From the NCBI GenBank assembly GCA_019637225.1, contig JAHBWC010000017.1, positions 38,073 to 102,072 on the forward strand: a DNA stretch of 64,000 nt, written 5' to 3'. Each line of letters begins with the position of its first letter. Position 1 is the first letter of the stretch. The position numbers and the translations under genes are program-made. Below are positions 15,870 through 24,139 of this stretch, one piece after another. The notes under the pieces are model-generated. The model ran no database searches and was not told where the DNA came from. It saw nothing but the letters and a program-made list of their open reading frames with translations. Source of the stretch: Labilithrix sp. GTDB lineage: Bacteria; Myxococcota_A; Polyangia; Polyangiales; Polyangiaceae.

Positions 15870-15917
15870 GCGATGTGGTTGGCGGGATCGTGCATGGGTC
15901 AGAGGCTGAGCCGACCT

Positions 15918-16000
15918 CCTCCCCCATCCGCGCGCAGGCCCGGAGGGCCGAGCACGGATAAGGGGGAGGCCGCGCGGCGGAGCCGCGCGGGGAGGGGGCC
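15918..16000 (+). repeat. Double-hairpin repeat, copy B
   Basis: Same element as at 15101. CCTCCCCCATCCG (15918-15930) pairs with the downstream CGGATAAGGGGGAGG. Inside it is GGCCC-GGA-GGGCC (15938-15950). The second hairpin is CCGCGCGGC-GGA-GCCGCGCGG (15970-15990). It ends two bases before the long rpoC-derived repeat copy 2. The gene-free stretch 15870-16807 consists of this element, that copy and ~110 nt of unrecognised sequence. Confidence 0.9.
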
Positions 16001-16001
16001 A

Positions 16002-16698
16002 TGATCGAGCAGGAGGGAGCGCGCTACGCTCCGGCCCCGCCGATCCCGCAGCCGCCCCCGTCGCTCGCGGCGGTGAACGAGGAGTGATCCTCCACAGGGA
16101 GCTCGCCGCTCATCGTGCTTGCACGTGAGCGGTGAGTGACTCCGAGACGCCGCGGTCCTTCGGGATGCGCGGCGTTTCTGTTTAAGTCCTACCTGCCCTT
16201 TGGGTTGGCGCTCCGGCGGTTGCCGTTTCGCCCTTCGGTCGCCCTTCGGTTGCCGCTCTGTCGTGGGGCTTCGTCTGGTGGAGCGGCTTGTCGAGCTCCC
16301 CGGCGTGCGCGGGGAGCAGCGCCCTCGCGCCTGCGTCGCGGCCTTGGTGGGTGCGGAGGTCGTGGAGCGCCCGTCGACGCGCACTGTCGTTGTGCCGATT
16401 TGCGGAGGGGGCTCCGGCGCGTCGCCGTCGCCTGCGGAGGTCGATTCGACCTGTGGCGGTGTTTCGCGCTCCTTGTGCAGGCGCGAGGGCGCTGCTCCCC
16501 GCGCCCGCCTCGCGAGTTGGCGAACCCGGTCTTGGAGCCGGCGAAGCGGCCAGAGCCACTCCTCGGAGCGGGAGGGGGAGGCGCGCATGCGCGCGCGCTC
16601 TTCGAGTAGCTGCGCCTGATGAGGGGAGACGAGCGAACGAGCGAACATGGGCCTCCGGGAGGCCGGCGCGGCCGCGCGCCGAGCGAAGTCCCCACGCG
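16002..16698 (+). repeat. Long direct repeat, copy 2 (rpoC tail and terminator)
   Basis: Near-copy of 13256-13939. The first part (to the TGA at 16085-16087) encodes the last codons of rpoC, including [18 protein letters not shown], in an open frame that begins with an ATG at 16001. This is a remnant and not a gene. The remainder duplicates the terminator and ~0.5 kb of downstream DNA. Arms 16307-16334 and 16477-16504 are perfect 28-nt inverted repeats in this copy. A hairpin before the terminator is kept, with a different loop and compensating changes (CCGCTCA...TGAGCGG). A structured RNA is possible but unproven. Confidence 0.88.
16148..16183 (+). terminator. Duplicate of the rpoC terminator
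   Basis: Same stem, TTCG loop and TTTCTGTTT tail as 13395-13430, lying 60 nt after the duplicated rpoC stop codon. It has been kept intact although it no longer follows a gene. It would stop any transcript entering from the membrane-protein gene at 15342. Confidence 0.85.
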
Positions 16699-16807
16699 CG
16701 AGACTGGATGAGGCGCGCAGCTGGTTGCCTCGTCTCTCGCGCGCTGAACCCGTGCACGCCAACAAGATGTCGTGGCAGACGGCGATATGGCTTCGCCGAG
16801 CCCGCTC

Positions 16808-17167
16808 CTACGGCTCGGCGATGGTTCGGACGCGAGGAGGGCGCCCAGGCTCGACGACGACGAACTTCCCGCCCATGTCGGGGTGCGCGTCGAGCGCAGA
16901 CATCGCAAGCTCCGCGATCACGTCGGAGCGATGGGCACGCACGAGGATGACGCCGTGCACCGCGAGGCTTGGAGCCGTTGAAAGCGCGAGCTCGCCGAAG
17001 TCCTTGTCGCTCGTCACGATCACGCGTGCGTCGACGGCGGCGCGCCCAAGCACGTCGGTATCTGGGAGCGACGGAGCGTCTTCGGCGATCCAAGCGACGT
17101 CATGACCAGCGGCCCGCATCGCGGCGACGGCCTCGTCCGGCATGTTTTCGTCCGCGAGGATCCGCAC
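16808..17167 (-). CDS. DUF5615 PIN-like protein, putative toxin
   Basis: The 119-aa product begins MRILADENMP, with an acidic residue at position 6. It continues AGHDVAWIAEDAP and VIVTSDKDFGELAL, the standard layout of DUF5615 proteins, a PIN-like nuclease fold. Such proteins are usually found next to DUF433 proteins and are treated as toxin-antitoxin-like pairs; experimental proof is limited. The upstream DUF433 gene ends three bases before this start, so the two are surely co-transcribed. The Asp residues in LADE and SDKD are the likely metal ligands. Confidence 0.87.
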   Translation of the reverse strand: MRILADENMPDEAVAAMRAAGHDVAWIAEDAPSLPDTDVLGRAAVDARVIVTSDKDFGELALSTAPSLAVHGVILVRAHRSDVIAELAMSALDAHPDMGGKFVVVEPGRPPRVRTIAEP

Positions 17168-17170
17168 GAG

Positions 17171-17398
17171 CTAGGCTGCGGACGGGTGAGCCTGCTTGAC
17201 GACGCCCATGGCGTACGCGACGCAGGCGCGGACGTCCTCGCGGCTCAGGCGCGGGTAGCTCTTGCAGATCGCGTCCTCCCCCATTCCCTCCGCGATCATG
17301 CCGAGCACATGCTCAACGGAGATGCGCGTTCCCCGCACCGTGGGCTTGCCGCCGAGAACGTTTGGATCGCAGACGACGCGCTCGGAATCGTTCACCAT
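17171..17398 (-). CDS. DUF433 protein, putative antitoxin
   Basis: A 75-aa protein with the DUF433 signature NVLGGKPTVRGTRISVEHVL and a downstream YPRLSREDVRACVAYA. This is a winged or three-helical DNA-binding-like fold typical of VapB-type partners of DUF5615 proteins. It is the first gene of the pair, as expected for an antitoxin that also represses its own promoter. The ATG at 17398 was chosen because the conserved domain starts a few residues later. Upstream codons run into the palindromic repeat and an rpoC fragment and have no coding character. Confidence 0.87.
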   Translation of the reverse strand: MVNDSERVVCDPNVLGGKPTVRGTRISVEHVLGMIAEGMGEDAICKSYPRLSREDVRACVAYAMGVVKQAHPSAA

Positions 17399-17462
17399 GG
17401 CTCTCCAAAGTCTAGCCCACCGTAGAAACGTGCAAGGTGCGTTCGGTGAGTTCTGTAGCGTC

Positions 17463-17543
17463 CCTCCTCCATCCGCGCGCAGGCGCGAAGCGCCGAGCAC
17501 GGATTTGGGGGAGGCCGCGCGGGGGAGCCGCGCGGGGCGGGGC
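17463..17543 (+). repeat. Double-hairpin repeat, copy C
   Basis: A more diverged copy of the element at 15101 and 15918. CCTCCTCCATCCG (17463-17475) pairs with CGGATTTGGGGGAGG, and a second hairpin CCGCGCGG-GGGAG-CCGCGCGG follows. The inner stem has changed on both sides (GGCGC-GAA-GCGCC here, GGCCC-GGA-GGGCC in copy B). That is compensatory variation, which implies selection for structure. It ends five bases before rpoC fragment C. The 345-nt gap 17399-17743 holds only this and the fragment. Confidence 0.87.
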
Positions 17544-17547
17544 ATAA

Positions 17548-17714
17548 GATCCCGAAGGGCAAGCACATCCACGTCCAGCCGGGCGACCGCGTTCGCGCGG
17601 GCGAGCCGCTGCAGGACGGGCCGGCGAACCCGCACGACATCCTCCGCGTCAAGGGGAGAAGGAGCTCGCGGTGTACCTCGTCAACGAGATCCAGCAGGTG
17701 TACCGCCTGCAGGG
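17548..17714 (+). pseudogene. rpoC fragment C
   Basis: This segment matches rpoC 12693-12860 with a one-base deletion (AAGGGGAGAAGG for AAGGGCGAGAAGG) that breaks the frame, plus a handful of substitutions. It encodes part of the beta' C-terminal region ([20 protein letters not shown]). It is out of order compared with fragments A and the long copy, because in rpoC it lies upstream of both. It cannot be expressed as part of beta'. Confidence 0.92.
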
Positions 17715-17743
17715 TGAAGCGGCTCGGTGCGCGCGCCAACCCC

Positions 17744-18814
17744 TCAGCCCTTCTGGCGGTAGCATTGGTAGTCGCCGTTCTTGGCGCCGGCGCCGGGCTG
17801 CGGGTTCGTCGGATCGGCGCCGCGGAAGAGGATGAAGAAGCCCGTCGAGTTTGTCGACGTCGTGCCTCGCCAGGTGTTGTAGCTGCCGCCGGTGAAGGTG
17901 ACGACCGACGACGACACGTCGACGCTCCCGCTGCCGGCGCTCGACGAGTATGACCCGCGCGCGATGGTGAAGCCGGGCAGCGCGCCGGGAACCCACTGGG
18001 TGTTGAAGGTGAAGTTTGGTCCCGGCACCACGCGGAGCTGGAAGCACTCGTAGCGGCCGTCGACCGACGCGGTGCCGCCTCCGCGCTCGTCCGGCGCCGG
18101 GCCCTGGTTTGCGCGGCCCTCGTAGACCATCTTCACCTGGCCGCTCTTGTCGAGGACGCTGACCGTGAGCTCCCCGGCCTCCGTCGAGCCCTCGAAGACG
18201 GGACACGTGAAGGCCGCGCCGACCTTCTTCATGAGCGTGCCGGTCAGGCAGGGCGCGCGCAGCCGTGGGTTCTTCGCTGCGACGATGCCGCGAAAGGTGG
18301 CTTCGAGCTTCACGCCGTCCAGGAAGGCCACGTCGGGGGCATCGTAGGCGAGGCCCTGCGGGCCGATGGTGACGACGAGGTCCGCGCGATCGCCCTGCGT
18401 CGTCTCGAGCGCGCACGTGAACGAGCCCTGGGCCGGTGGCGTCTTTGGGCAGAGGACCCGCCCGACGGGGACCTTGTTCGCCCGGAGCGCCTCCTCGAGC
18501 TTCTGCGCGAGTGGCGTCCGGTCGAGTCCGTCGGTCGGCGAGCCGGACGACGAACCGCCGGTCGCTTCCGTGGCGGGCCCGTTCGCCGATGCGTCGGCCT
18601 GATCCGCCAGGATGGCGGCGCTGGCGCCGAGGCCGATCAGGAGGAGACAGCCCCCTCCGCCGATCACCAGCACGCCGGCGACGATCGCGATCACGATGAC
18701 GAGCGCGTTCGAGCTCTGTCGCGGCGGTCCGGCGCCCGGCGGGGCCGGATATCGGTGCGGACCCCCGTAGCCATGGCCGTAAGGCGCTCCGGGACCGGGC
18801 GGCGGATACTGCAT
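17744..18814 (-). CDS. Membrane-anchored protein with DUF4333-like repeats
   Basis: A 356-aa protein with a Pro/Gly/Tyr-rich cytoplasmic N-terminus (residues 1-35) and a single transmembrane helix about 37-70 ([20 protein letters not shown]). The large exported part contains two similar units with the pattern V..V.CP....  G..F.C ([18 protein letters not shown], then [20 protein letters not shown]). This resembles DUF4333-type domains of secreted proteins whose function is unknown. The C-terminal part is Ser/Gly-rich and predicted beta. The ATG at 18814 fits the N-terminal Pro-rich start. The gene ends 30 bases after rpoC fragment C, so it borders the disturbed region. Confidence 0.72.
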   Translation of the reverse strand: MQYPPPGPGAPYGHGYGGPHRYPAPPGAGPPRQSSNALVIVIAIVAGVLVIGGGGCLLLIGLGASAAILADQADASANGPATEATGGSSSGSPTDGLDRTPLAQKLEEALRANKVPVGRVLCPKTPPAQGSFTCALETTQGDRADLVVTIGPQGLAYDAPDVAFLDGVKLEATFRGIVAAKNPRLRAPCLTGTLMKKVGAAFTCPVFEGSTEAGELTVSVLDKSGQVKMVYEGRANQGPAPDERGGGTASVDGRYECFQLRVVPGPNFTFNTQWVPGALPGFTIARGSYSSSAGSGSVDVSSSVVTFTGGSYNTWRGTTSTNSTGFFILFRGADPTNPQPGAGAKNGDYQCYRQKG

Positions 18815-19038
18815 CGATCGACGATGCTACTGCTTCGACCCCCTTGCGCGGCCGCCCGGTCGCTCACATTGGCGCGCGGATGCCATGGTTCGGCGTGGCC
18901 GCGTCGCGCGGAGCGGCGAGCTCGCTCAGGTCGGCCTCGCTGATCGCCCGGATCCTCTCGCCGGTGGCGCTGCGGGCCGTGGGACGAGCGGATGTCGCTC
19001 CAGTGAATGGCGCTGCCTCCGAGCCGTCTGTCGGTGCG

Positions 19039-19710
19039 ATGGCTCCTCGCTCGGCGCGTCCCTCTGCACGGGCCCCCGGACGAGGATGGTCTGCGCGGTC
19101 GAGCGAGACCGCGGGAGTCGCGAGCTCGCGTGCGCGGGCGGCCTTGCTCGTTCCGGTCTTCGTCCTGTCGGCGGCGTGCGCTTCGTCTCGAGCGGCGGCG
19201 CCGCGGTCGCCTGTGCCGCGGTCGCCTTCGATGGCGCCGGCGGCCGGCGGCGCTGTCGCCGTTGTTTCCGAGCCCGATCCCGACGCGCCGACGGAGGTGA
19301 TCCGCGCCTGTCAGGCGGCGCGGCTGATCCGCGCACCACGAGGCTGGGTCTCCGCCGAGCTGACGAGGGAGGAGCCGCTCGTCGTCGTGCGCGTGCTCGT
19401 GTCCGACGAGCTCGACGTGGCGAAGGGAGAGGGAGAGGTGGGGGTGAGCGGGGCGTCCCGAGCGTTCGGCGTGCGCGTCGTCGACATGGCTTCGAAGAAG
19501 AGCGTGCAGCACGCGCAAGTCATCGGTCGATGCTTCGAGAACGTCGTCCGTCCGGGCGCGGGCGAGCGTTGCGTCGTGTTCGAGTACGACGGCGACGAGC
19601 GCGGGCGCCCGCTCCGCTTCGAGTACGACTTCGCCTCGCGGATGCACTACCAGGCCACCGAAGCCGCGTACGAGCACGGATCGGTCGACGCGGTCTGCCC
19701 GTCGCGCTGA
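19039..19710 (+). CDS. Predicted secreted or lipoprotein, unknown function
   Basis: About 223 aa if translated from ATG 19039. A basic, Ser/Arg-rich leader precedes a hydrophobic stretch ALLVPVFVLSAACAS near residues 38-52, which looks like a lipoprotein signal (Cys after SAA). The mature part carries paired cysteines (IRACQAARLI, GRCFENVV, GERCVVFEY, VDAVCPSR) and an Ala-rich linker. No family was recognised. The frame is open upstream to 18844 and the start is uncertain; a start close to the hydrophobic segment would give a more normal signal peptide. It is divergent from the gene at 18814. Confidence 0.55.
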   Translation: MAPRSARPSARAPGRGWSARSSETAGVASSRARAALLVPVFVLSAACASSRAAAPRSPVPRSPSMAPAAGGAVAVVSEPDPDAPTEVIRACQAARLIRAPRGWVSAELTREEPLVVVRVLVSDELDVAKGEGEVGVSGASRAFGVRVVDMASKKSVQHAQVIGRCFENVVRPGAGERCVVFEYDGDERGRPLRFEYDFASRMHYQATEAAYEHGSVDAVCPSR

Positions 19711-19871
19711 CGCTCCTGGCGCGTGTCGGGAGCGGCGCACACATGTGGCCGGATCATCGACAACGGGCTCCACACCTCGCGGGCCCACGCGTCGAACCCA
19801 GATCGTTTGGGGCGTCGTCGTCGCGCTGCCGCTTGCGAGCGCGGGCCGCTTCGTGCGGTACTTGGCGGTTG

Positions 19872-20786
19872 ATGGGATCCCTCAGACGTCACGCCTGGGC
19901 CGATGTCACGCGGGAGAGTGCGCGCTTGGTGAGCGGCGCCGCCTACCTCGCGTTGGTCGTGTACGCGGCGGGCGCCTGCACGCGGAACCCCGATCCGCCG
20001 GCCGCCGCGCCCGCACCCTATCCGCCGCCTGGCCCCTATGCGCCGGGGCCGTACGCACCTGGTCCGTATGCGCCCGGTCCGTACGCGCCGCCGGGACCGC
20101 AGGCGCAGGGACGGCTCGACTCGGCGCCGGGAGCACCGTCGCAGGTGGGGCCTGCGTGCGGACCCTTCGAGCTCATGCTCCCACCGGGCTTCGCGTTTCC
20201 GACGCCGGCGGCAGGGGAGCTGCCGTGGCCGTTCGATCCGAAGTACTGGCCGCCGGGCTGGGGCGGGCAGCCCGCGCCGTCACCGGGCCCTGCGCCGTCG
20301 CCCGGCCCTGCGCCGTGGCCGGGACCCGCGCCGTCGCCGGGGCCTGCGCCGTCGCCCGGTCCGGCAGGCGCGCTCGCGACGGAGGTGCGGGGCCTCGAGC
20401 TCGTGAACCAGCGCCGCGCTCGCGGCGCCCAGTGCGGCACGGCATCGTTCGGGCCTGCGCCGCCGCTGACGATGGTGGCCCAACTAGTCCAGGCTGCGCG
20501 TTCGCACAGCGCGGACATGGGACGCCGAGGGTACTTCAGTCATACGACGCCGGAGGGGCTCGGGCCGGGCGACCGCGCGCGCGGCGCTGGCTTCACGTCG
20601 CCCGGGATCGCCGAGAATATCGCGGCGGGCGGAGCCACGGCCGAGGCCACCGTCGAGCAGTGGATGACGAGCCCAGGGCACTGCGGCAACATCATGATGC
20701 CGCGCTACCGTGTCATCGGAGTGGGTCACGCCCGCGTCGACGGCTCAACCTACACGCACTACTGGACCCAGAAGTTCGGGATGTAG
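19872..20786 (+). CDS. CAP (SCP/PR1) domain lipoprotein with Pro-rich linker
   Basis: A 304-aa predicted lipoprotein. A hydrophobic signal (about 20-36, AAYLALVVYAAGAC) ends in a lipobox Cys. It is followed by low-complexity PGPYA and SPGPAP repeats, and from about residue 170 a CAP superfamily domain. Family marks are VNQRRARGA, SADMGRRGYFSHTTPEG, AENIAAGG, VEQWMTSPGHCGNIM and a final YWTQKFG. The His and Glu usually forming the CAP cavity (FSHTTPEG, AENI) are present. Bacterial CAP proteins are extracytoplasmic; their activity is mostly unknown. An alternative GTG start lies closer to the signal core. Confidence 0.85.
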   Translation: MGSLRRHAWADVTRESARLVSGAAYLALVVYAAGACTRNPDPPAAAPAPYPPPGPYAPGPYAPGPYAPGPYAPPGPQAQGRLDSAPGAPSQVGPACGPFELMLPPGFAFPTPAAGELPWPFDPKYWPPGWGGQPAPSPGPAPSPGPAPWPGPAPSPGPAPSPGPAGALATEVRGLELVNQRRARGAQCGTASFGPAPPLTMVAQLVQAARSHSADMGRRGYFSHTTPEGLGPGDRARGAGFTSPGIAENIAAGGATAEATVEQWMTSPGHCGNIMMPRYRVIGVGHARVDGSTYTHYWTQKFGM

Positions 20787-20808
20787 TCGCGTCGTCGGCC
20801 GTCCCGAG

Positions 20809-20947
20809 CGTCGCGCCATGCGCGACGGGCGGAGACCGCGATGTGTGCGCGGCGCCGTCACGCTTTGGGTGGTGGCCGCGCGTCGCGCCATGCGCGACGG
20901 GCGGAGACCGCGATGCGTGCGCGGCGCCGTCACGCTTCGGGCGGTGT
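20809..20947. repeat. Two tandem 72-bp repeats with palindromic heads
   Basis: Units starting at 20809 and 20881 are nearly identical. Each begins with the 19-bp dyad CGTCGCGCCATGCGCGACG, continues GGCGGAGACCGCGATG and ends near GTCACGCTT. The differences are a few transitions. They occupy the first part of the 430-nt gene-free stretch 20787-21216. The remainder of that stretch shows nothing recognisable except a Shine-Dalgarno for the next gene. Confidence 0.85.
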
Positions 20948-21216
20948 TACGGAGCGAACGCGTTCGTTCGTTGACAGGCACGATCCCGCGAGGCGTGCGC
21001 ACTTCGACGCGGGCGGACGGTGCGCGGCTGGAGCTCGCGGTGGCCGTGCGCGCGGTGCATCCGCGGAGAAGTCGCGCATCTGCGCGGGCATCCGCGCGTG
21101 CCGAGCGCTCGGTCGCGCGCCTTCGAGCGCGTGCGCTTCCTGACGCCGAACGATGGCGGAGCTCTTGCTTTGACGAGCGTCGTCCCTGCGGTGGTGGGAG
21201 CGAAGGAGGCACGGTC

Positions 21217-21954
21217 ATGATGAAGAAGGCATTCGCGCTCGCGAGCGTTACGGCGCTGACGGGCTTGGTGGTCGCCGTTGCGCCTGCAGGCTGCACGCCC
21301 GACGAGGCCGCGCCGACCGACGACGGCGGCGGTGTCGCCGACGTCAAGCGGCCTCCTCCGAGCCAGATCGGTGACGACGAAGACGATCCCGGCGGAGAGA
21401 AGTGTTACGCCGAGAAGGCCCTCGACGTGAGCGGGGTGAAGTACCAGGCGCCGCGCATCCGGCCGGGTGCATGCACCGAGGGCGTCCTCAAGGTCATCGA
21501 CGACCTGGTCGCCGGGAACAAGAACGCCACCTTCCAAGATCTGAAGGCGGCGATCGTGGCCGAGGAGTCCACGTCGTGCGCCGAGTGCGTCTTCGGCGAA
21601 GACGGCGACACGTGGGCGCCCGTCGTCGAGAGCGCCGGGAAGATCGTTGCGGTGAACGGCGGCGGCTGCGTCGCGATCGTCAGCGCAAAGGACGATTGCG
21701 GCAAGGCCTACTACCAGTGGGATGAATGCCTCGGGACAGCCTGCAAGGACTGTAGCGGGAGCGATCGCTCCGTGTGCCTCGAGGCGGTGCAGTCGACGGC
21801 ATGCAAGGGCGCATCCGACGCGCTCCTCGGCGCGTGCGGCAAAGACGTGAACGCGTACATCAACGCTTGCTTCAAGCCCGGCGAGATCGCCGTCAAGGGG
21901 CCGATTCGCGAGCAGTGCGTGAAGGGCTCGGAGAAGGACGCGTCGACGGACTGA
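21217..21954 (+). CDS. Cys-rich predicted lipoprotein
   Basis: A 245-aa lipoprotein of unknown function. The signal MMKKAFALASVTALTGLVV ends with APAGC (Cys about residue 26). An Asp/Gly-rich spacer follows, then a domain with at least ten cysteines in pairs (STSCAECVFGED, GTACKDCSGSDRSVC, STACKGASDALLGAC, NACFKPGE, REQCVKG). This suggests a disulphide-stabilised secreted domain of the kind common in myxobacterial lipoproteins. AAGGAGGC precedes ATG 21217. No operon partner is close on the same strand. Confidence 0.8.
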   Translation: MMKKAFALASVTALTGLVVAVAPAGCTPDEAAPTDDGGGVADVKRPPPSQIGDDEDDPGGEKCYAEKALDVSGVKYQAPRIRPGACTEGVLKVIDDLVAGNKNATFQDLKAAIVAEESTSCAECVFGEDGDTWAPVVESAGKIVAVNGGGCVAIVSAKDDCGKAYYQWDECLGTACKDCSGSDRSVCLEAVQSTACKGASDALLGACGKDVNAYINACFKPGEIAVKGPIREQCVKGSEKDASTD

Positions 21955-22126
21955 CGCCGCTGCTTCGCGGGATGCGCCATCGGTCGCGGCCGCGACTCGG
22001 CGCGGGCGAGGTCGGGGCCGAGGGCGCGCGCGCGCTCGGGGGGCGCGGTCGCGGTCGGGGGCGGGGCTGGGGCCGGGGTCGGTTTCGAGCTCGTCGCTGC
22101 GTCGTGGGCGACGCCCCGCGACCGCT

Positions 22127-22987
22127 TCAGGGAGCGTGAAACGTACACTCGAGGGTGCGTCCGCGGTGCCCGCAGTCCGCCGAGGTGTACTTGACGAACT
22201 TCTCGGCGACGTAGCCGACGGTCCGCGAGAGCCTCACGGTGACCGCAGTGCCGTCGGTCACGGTCGCGTAGTAGGGCGCGACGGCGCCGGCGCGCGGCTC
22301 GTTCGCGTCGAGGGCGATGACCGCGTTCGGCGGAGGCGACGACACCACCGCGTTGTCGGGGACGTTCCCACCCAGCACCTCGAGCGTGTCTGCCGACAGC
22401 CAGAGATCGAGGCTCGACGGAGCGTCCTTGAACTTGGTCCACGGCGAGTCGTAGCAGCGGCACGACATGCCCGTCGGACACGACAGGATGCGCGGGACCT
22501 CGCGGTACGTGCACGTCCCGTTGGCCACCACGGCGCTGCCCGTCTTGCAGATCCCTGCCTGACACGAGAGGCCCGCGCCGCACGCGGTGCCGTCTGCCAC
22601 CGGCGTCGACTCTGCGCACGTCGCGACGCCGTTCACGCACGTCGTCGTCCCCGTACGACACGGGTTCGCCGGGGCGCAGGCCGCGTCGGGAACGCATGAC
22701 GGCCCCGTCGCGGCGTCGCTCGCGGCGTCGCTCGCGGCGTCGCTCGCGGCGTCGCTCTTCGCGTCCTTGCTCGCGCCGTCCTGCTTCGCGCCGCCGTCGA
22801 GCCCGCCGGAGCTGGACGTTGGGGCCCCTTCGTCCGTCCCCTCGTCCGTCCCGTTGCCCGTGTCGAGATCGACATCGCCCCCGGATCCCTGGCCTTGGTC
22901 GCCGGTCTCCGGTTCGGCGCTGACCGCCGAGCCGCAAGCCGCGACCCCGAGGCAGAGCGCGACGCGCACGAGGATTCGCGAAGGCAT
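22127..22987 (-). CDS. Cys-rich lipoprotein with SDAA repeats
   Basis: A 286-aa lipoprotein. MPSRILVRVALCLGVAACGS gives a signal peptide with lipobox Cys at about 18. A low-complexity linker contains four SDAA repeats encoded by 12-bp direct repeats (about 22714-22762). A Cys-rich segment follows (CVPDAACAPANPCRTGTTTC, then CAESTPVADGTACGAGLSC). It resembles the disulphide-rich stalk repeats found in many myxobacterial surface proteins. The rest (about 190-286) is a predicted beta domain ending TSADCGHRGRTLECTFHAP. Function is unknown. The next gene diverges, with 288 nt between the two starts. Confidence 0.78.
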   Translation of the reverse strand: MPSRILVRVALCLGVAACGSAVSAEPETGDQGQGSGGDVDLDTGNGTDEGTDEGAPTSSSGGLDGGAKQDGASKDAKSDAASDAASDAASDAATGPSCVPDAACAPANPCRTGTTTCVNGVATCAESTPVADGTACGAGLSCQAGICKTGSAVVANGTCTYREVPRILSCPTGMSCRCYDSPWTKFKDAPSSLDLWLSADTLEVLGGNVPDNAVVSSPPPNAVIALDANEPRAGAVAPYYATVTDGTAVTVRLSRTVGYVAEKFVKYTSADCGHRGRTLECTFHAP

Positions 22988-23275
22988 GCCCCGTCGTACG
23001 CGGGAGCGCAGCACCTCTTCCCTCCCAGACGCGCCGCATGGCCGATCGAGCCGCATGGCGCTCGGATACGCCGCCTGGCCGGGCCCGCCCTGGAGCAAGC
23101 TCGAGCGTCGCGAGCCGTCGGCGATCCGACAAACATTTCATAGATCGAACGCGCATCGTCGCCCGTCCGTCGCGGAGCCGTTGTAAGCACGGACGTGCTG
23201 CCAGTGTTCTCCTGTCGGCGGCGATCTTCGAAACCCTTCCGCGAGCTCAACCGTTCGCGCCCCTTAAGGATGCTC

Positions 23276-24115
23276 ATGCTCCGCTCTCGTGTCTCTCGTC
23301 TCGCGCCCCAGTTCCTCGTCGCTCTCCTCATCGCCACCGGCTCGCTCGCGACCGGCTGCGGCTCGCCCGCGCCAGCGGCTTCGGCCGCCGAAGCCGACGC
23401 GCACACGAACGTCGTCATCGTGCTCGGCAAGGGTGAGGTCTCACGCAAGCCGGACATCGCGCGCGCCACGATGGGGATCGCCGTCGCCGCGCCGACGGTG
23501 GCCGAGGCGTCGCGTCTCGCCAACCAGCAGATGACGAACCTCATCGCAGCGCTCAAGAAAGAGGGCATCGCGGACAAGGACGTGCAGACCGCGAACTTCT
23601 CGATCAACTTCGAGCGCTTCGAGCCGCCGCCGATCGTCATGGCGCCGGCGCCGAGCGCGCCTTCCAAGCCCGGAGCTGGGCCGGTGCCGCCGGCAGCGCC
23701 TCCGCCTCCGCCGGCGCGCGCCGGGCAGTACCGCGTGTCGAACACGGTGCGGGTCACCGTGCGCGATCTCGACAAGGCCGGTCGGCTGCTCGACGCCGCC
23801 GTCGCGGCGGGAGCGAACGAGGTCTGGGGGATCTCCTTCGAGATCGACAAGCCCGAGGCGCTCGAGGCCGAGGCGCGCGAGAAGGCCGCGAAGGACGCGC
23901 GCGTCCGCGCAGAGGCGATCGCCAAGACGCAGGGGCGTACGCTCGGCGACGTCGTCTCGGTGAGCGAGAACCTCGGCGGCGGCGCGCGGCCCATGCCCCA
24001 GATGATGAAGAGCGCCGAGATGGCGTCCTTCGACACGCCGGTTGCGCCCGGCGAGATCGCTGTGTCGGCGCAGCTCGAGGTCGTCTACCGACTCGCGGCG
24101 CCCACCGCGAAGTAG
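23276..24115 (+). CDS. SIMPL domain (DUF541) lipoprotein
   Basis: A 279-aa predicted lipoprotein. The signal ends in LIATGSLATGC, and the body matches the SIMPL/DUF541 family: VLGKGEVSRKPDIARATMGI, then TVAEASRLANQQMTNLIAAL, GIADKDVQTANFSINF, and later NTVRVTVRDLDKAGRLLDAA and EAREKAAKDARVRAEAIAKT. A Pro/Ala-rich insertion (about 125-150) interrupts the usual domain. Family members are periplasmic and linked to stress tolerance in a few species; their exact activity is unclear. AAGGA at 23266 sets ATG 23276 as the better start, although an ATG at 23270 is also in frame. Confidence 0.85.
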   Translation: MLRSRVSRLAPQFLVALLIATGSLATGCGSPAPAASAAEADAHTNVVIVLGKGEVSRKPDIARATMGIAVAAPTVAEASRLANQQMTNLIAALKKEGIADKDVQTANFSINFERFEPPPIVMAPAPSAPSKPGAGPVPPAAPPPPPARAGQYRVSNTVRVTVRDLDKAGRLLDAAVAAGANEVWGISFEIDKPEALEAEAREKAAKDARVRAEAIAKTQGRTLGDVVSVSENLGGGARPMPQMMKSAEMASFDTPVAPGEIAVSAQLEVVYRLAAPTAK

Positions 24116-24139
24116 CGACGTCGTCGCGCGGCGAGGCCG

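Noticed and set aside
16001..16087. Short ORF beginning with ATG that encodes the rpoC C-terminal tail
   Set aside because: It is part of the duplicated rpoC end. The ATG arises at the junction and the peptide has no independent function that I can support.
20030..20370. Repeats of 15-18 bp near the CAP-domain gene
   Set aside because: They encode PGPYA and SPGPAP linkers within the gene and are not a separate repeat element or CRISPR array.
22714..22762. Regular 12-bp repeats that could suggest a CRISPR or VNTR array
   Set aside because: They are in frame inside a lipoprotein gene and encode SDAA repeats. There are no spacers.
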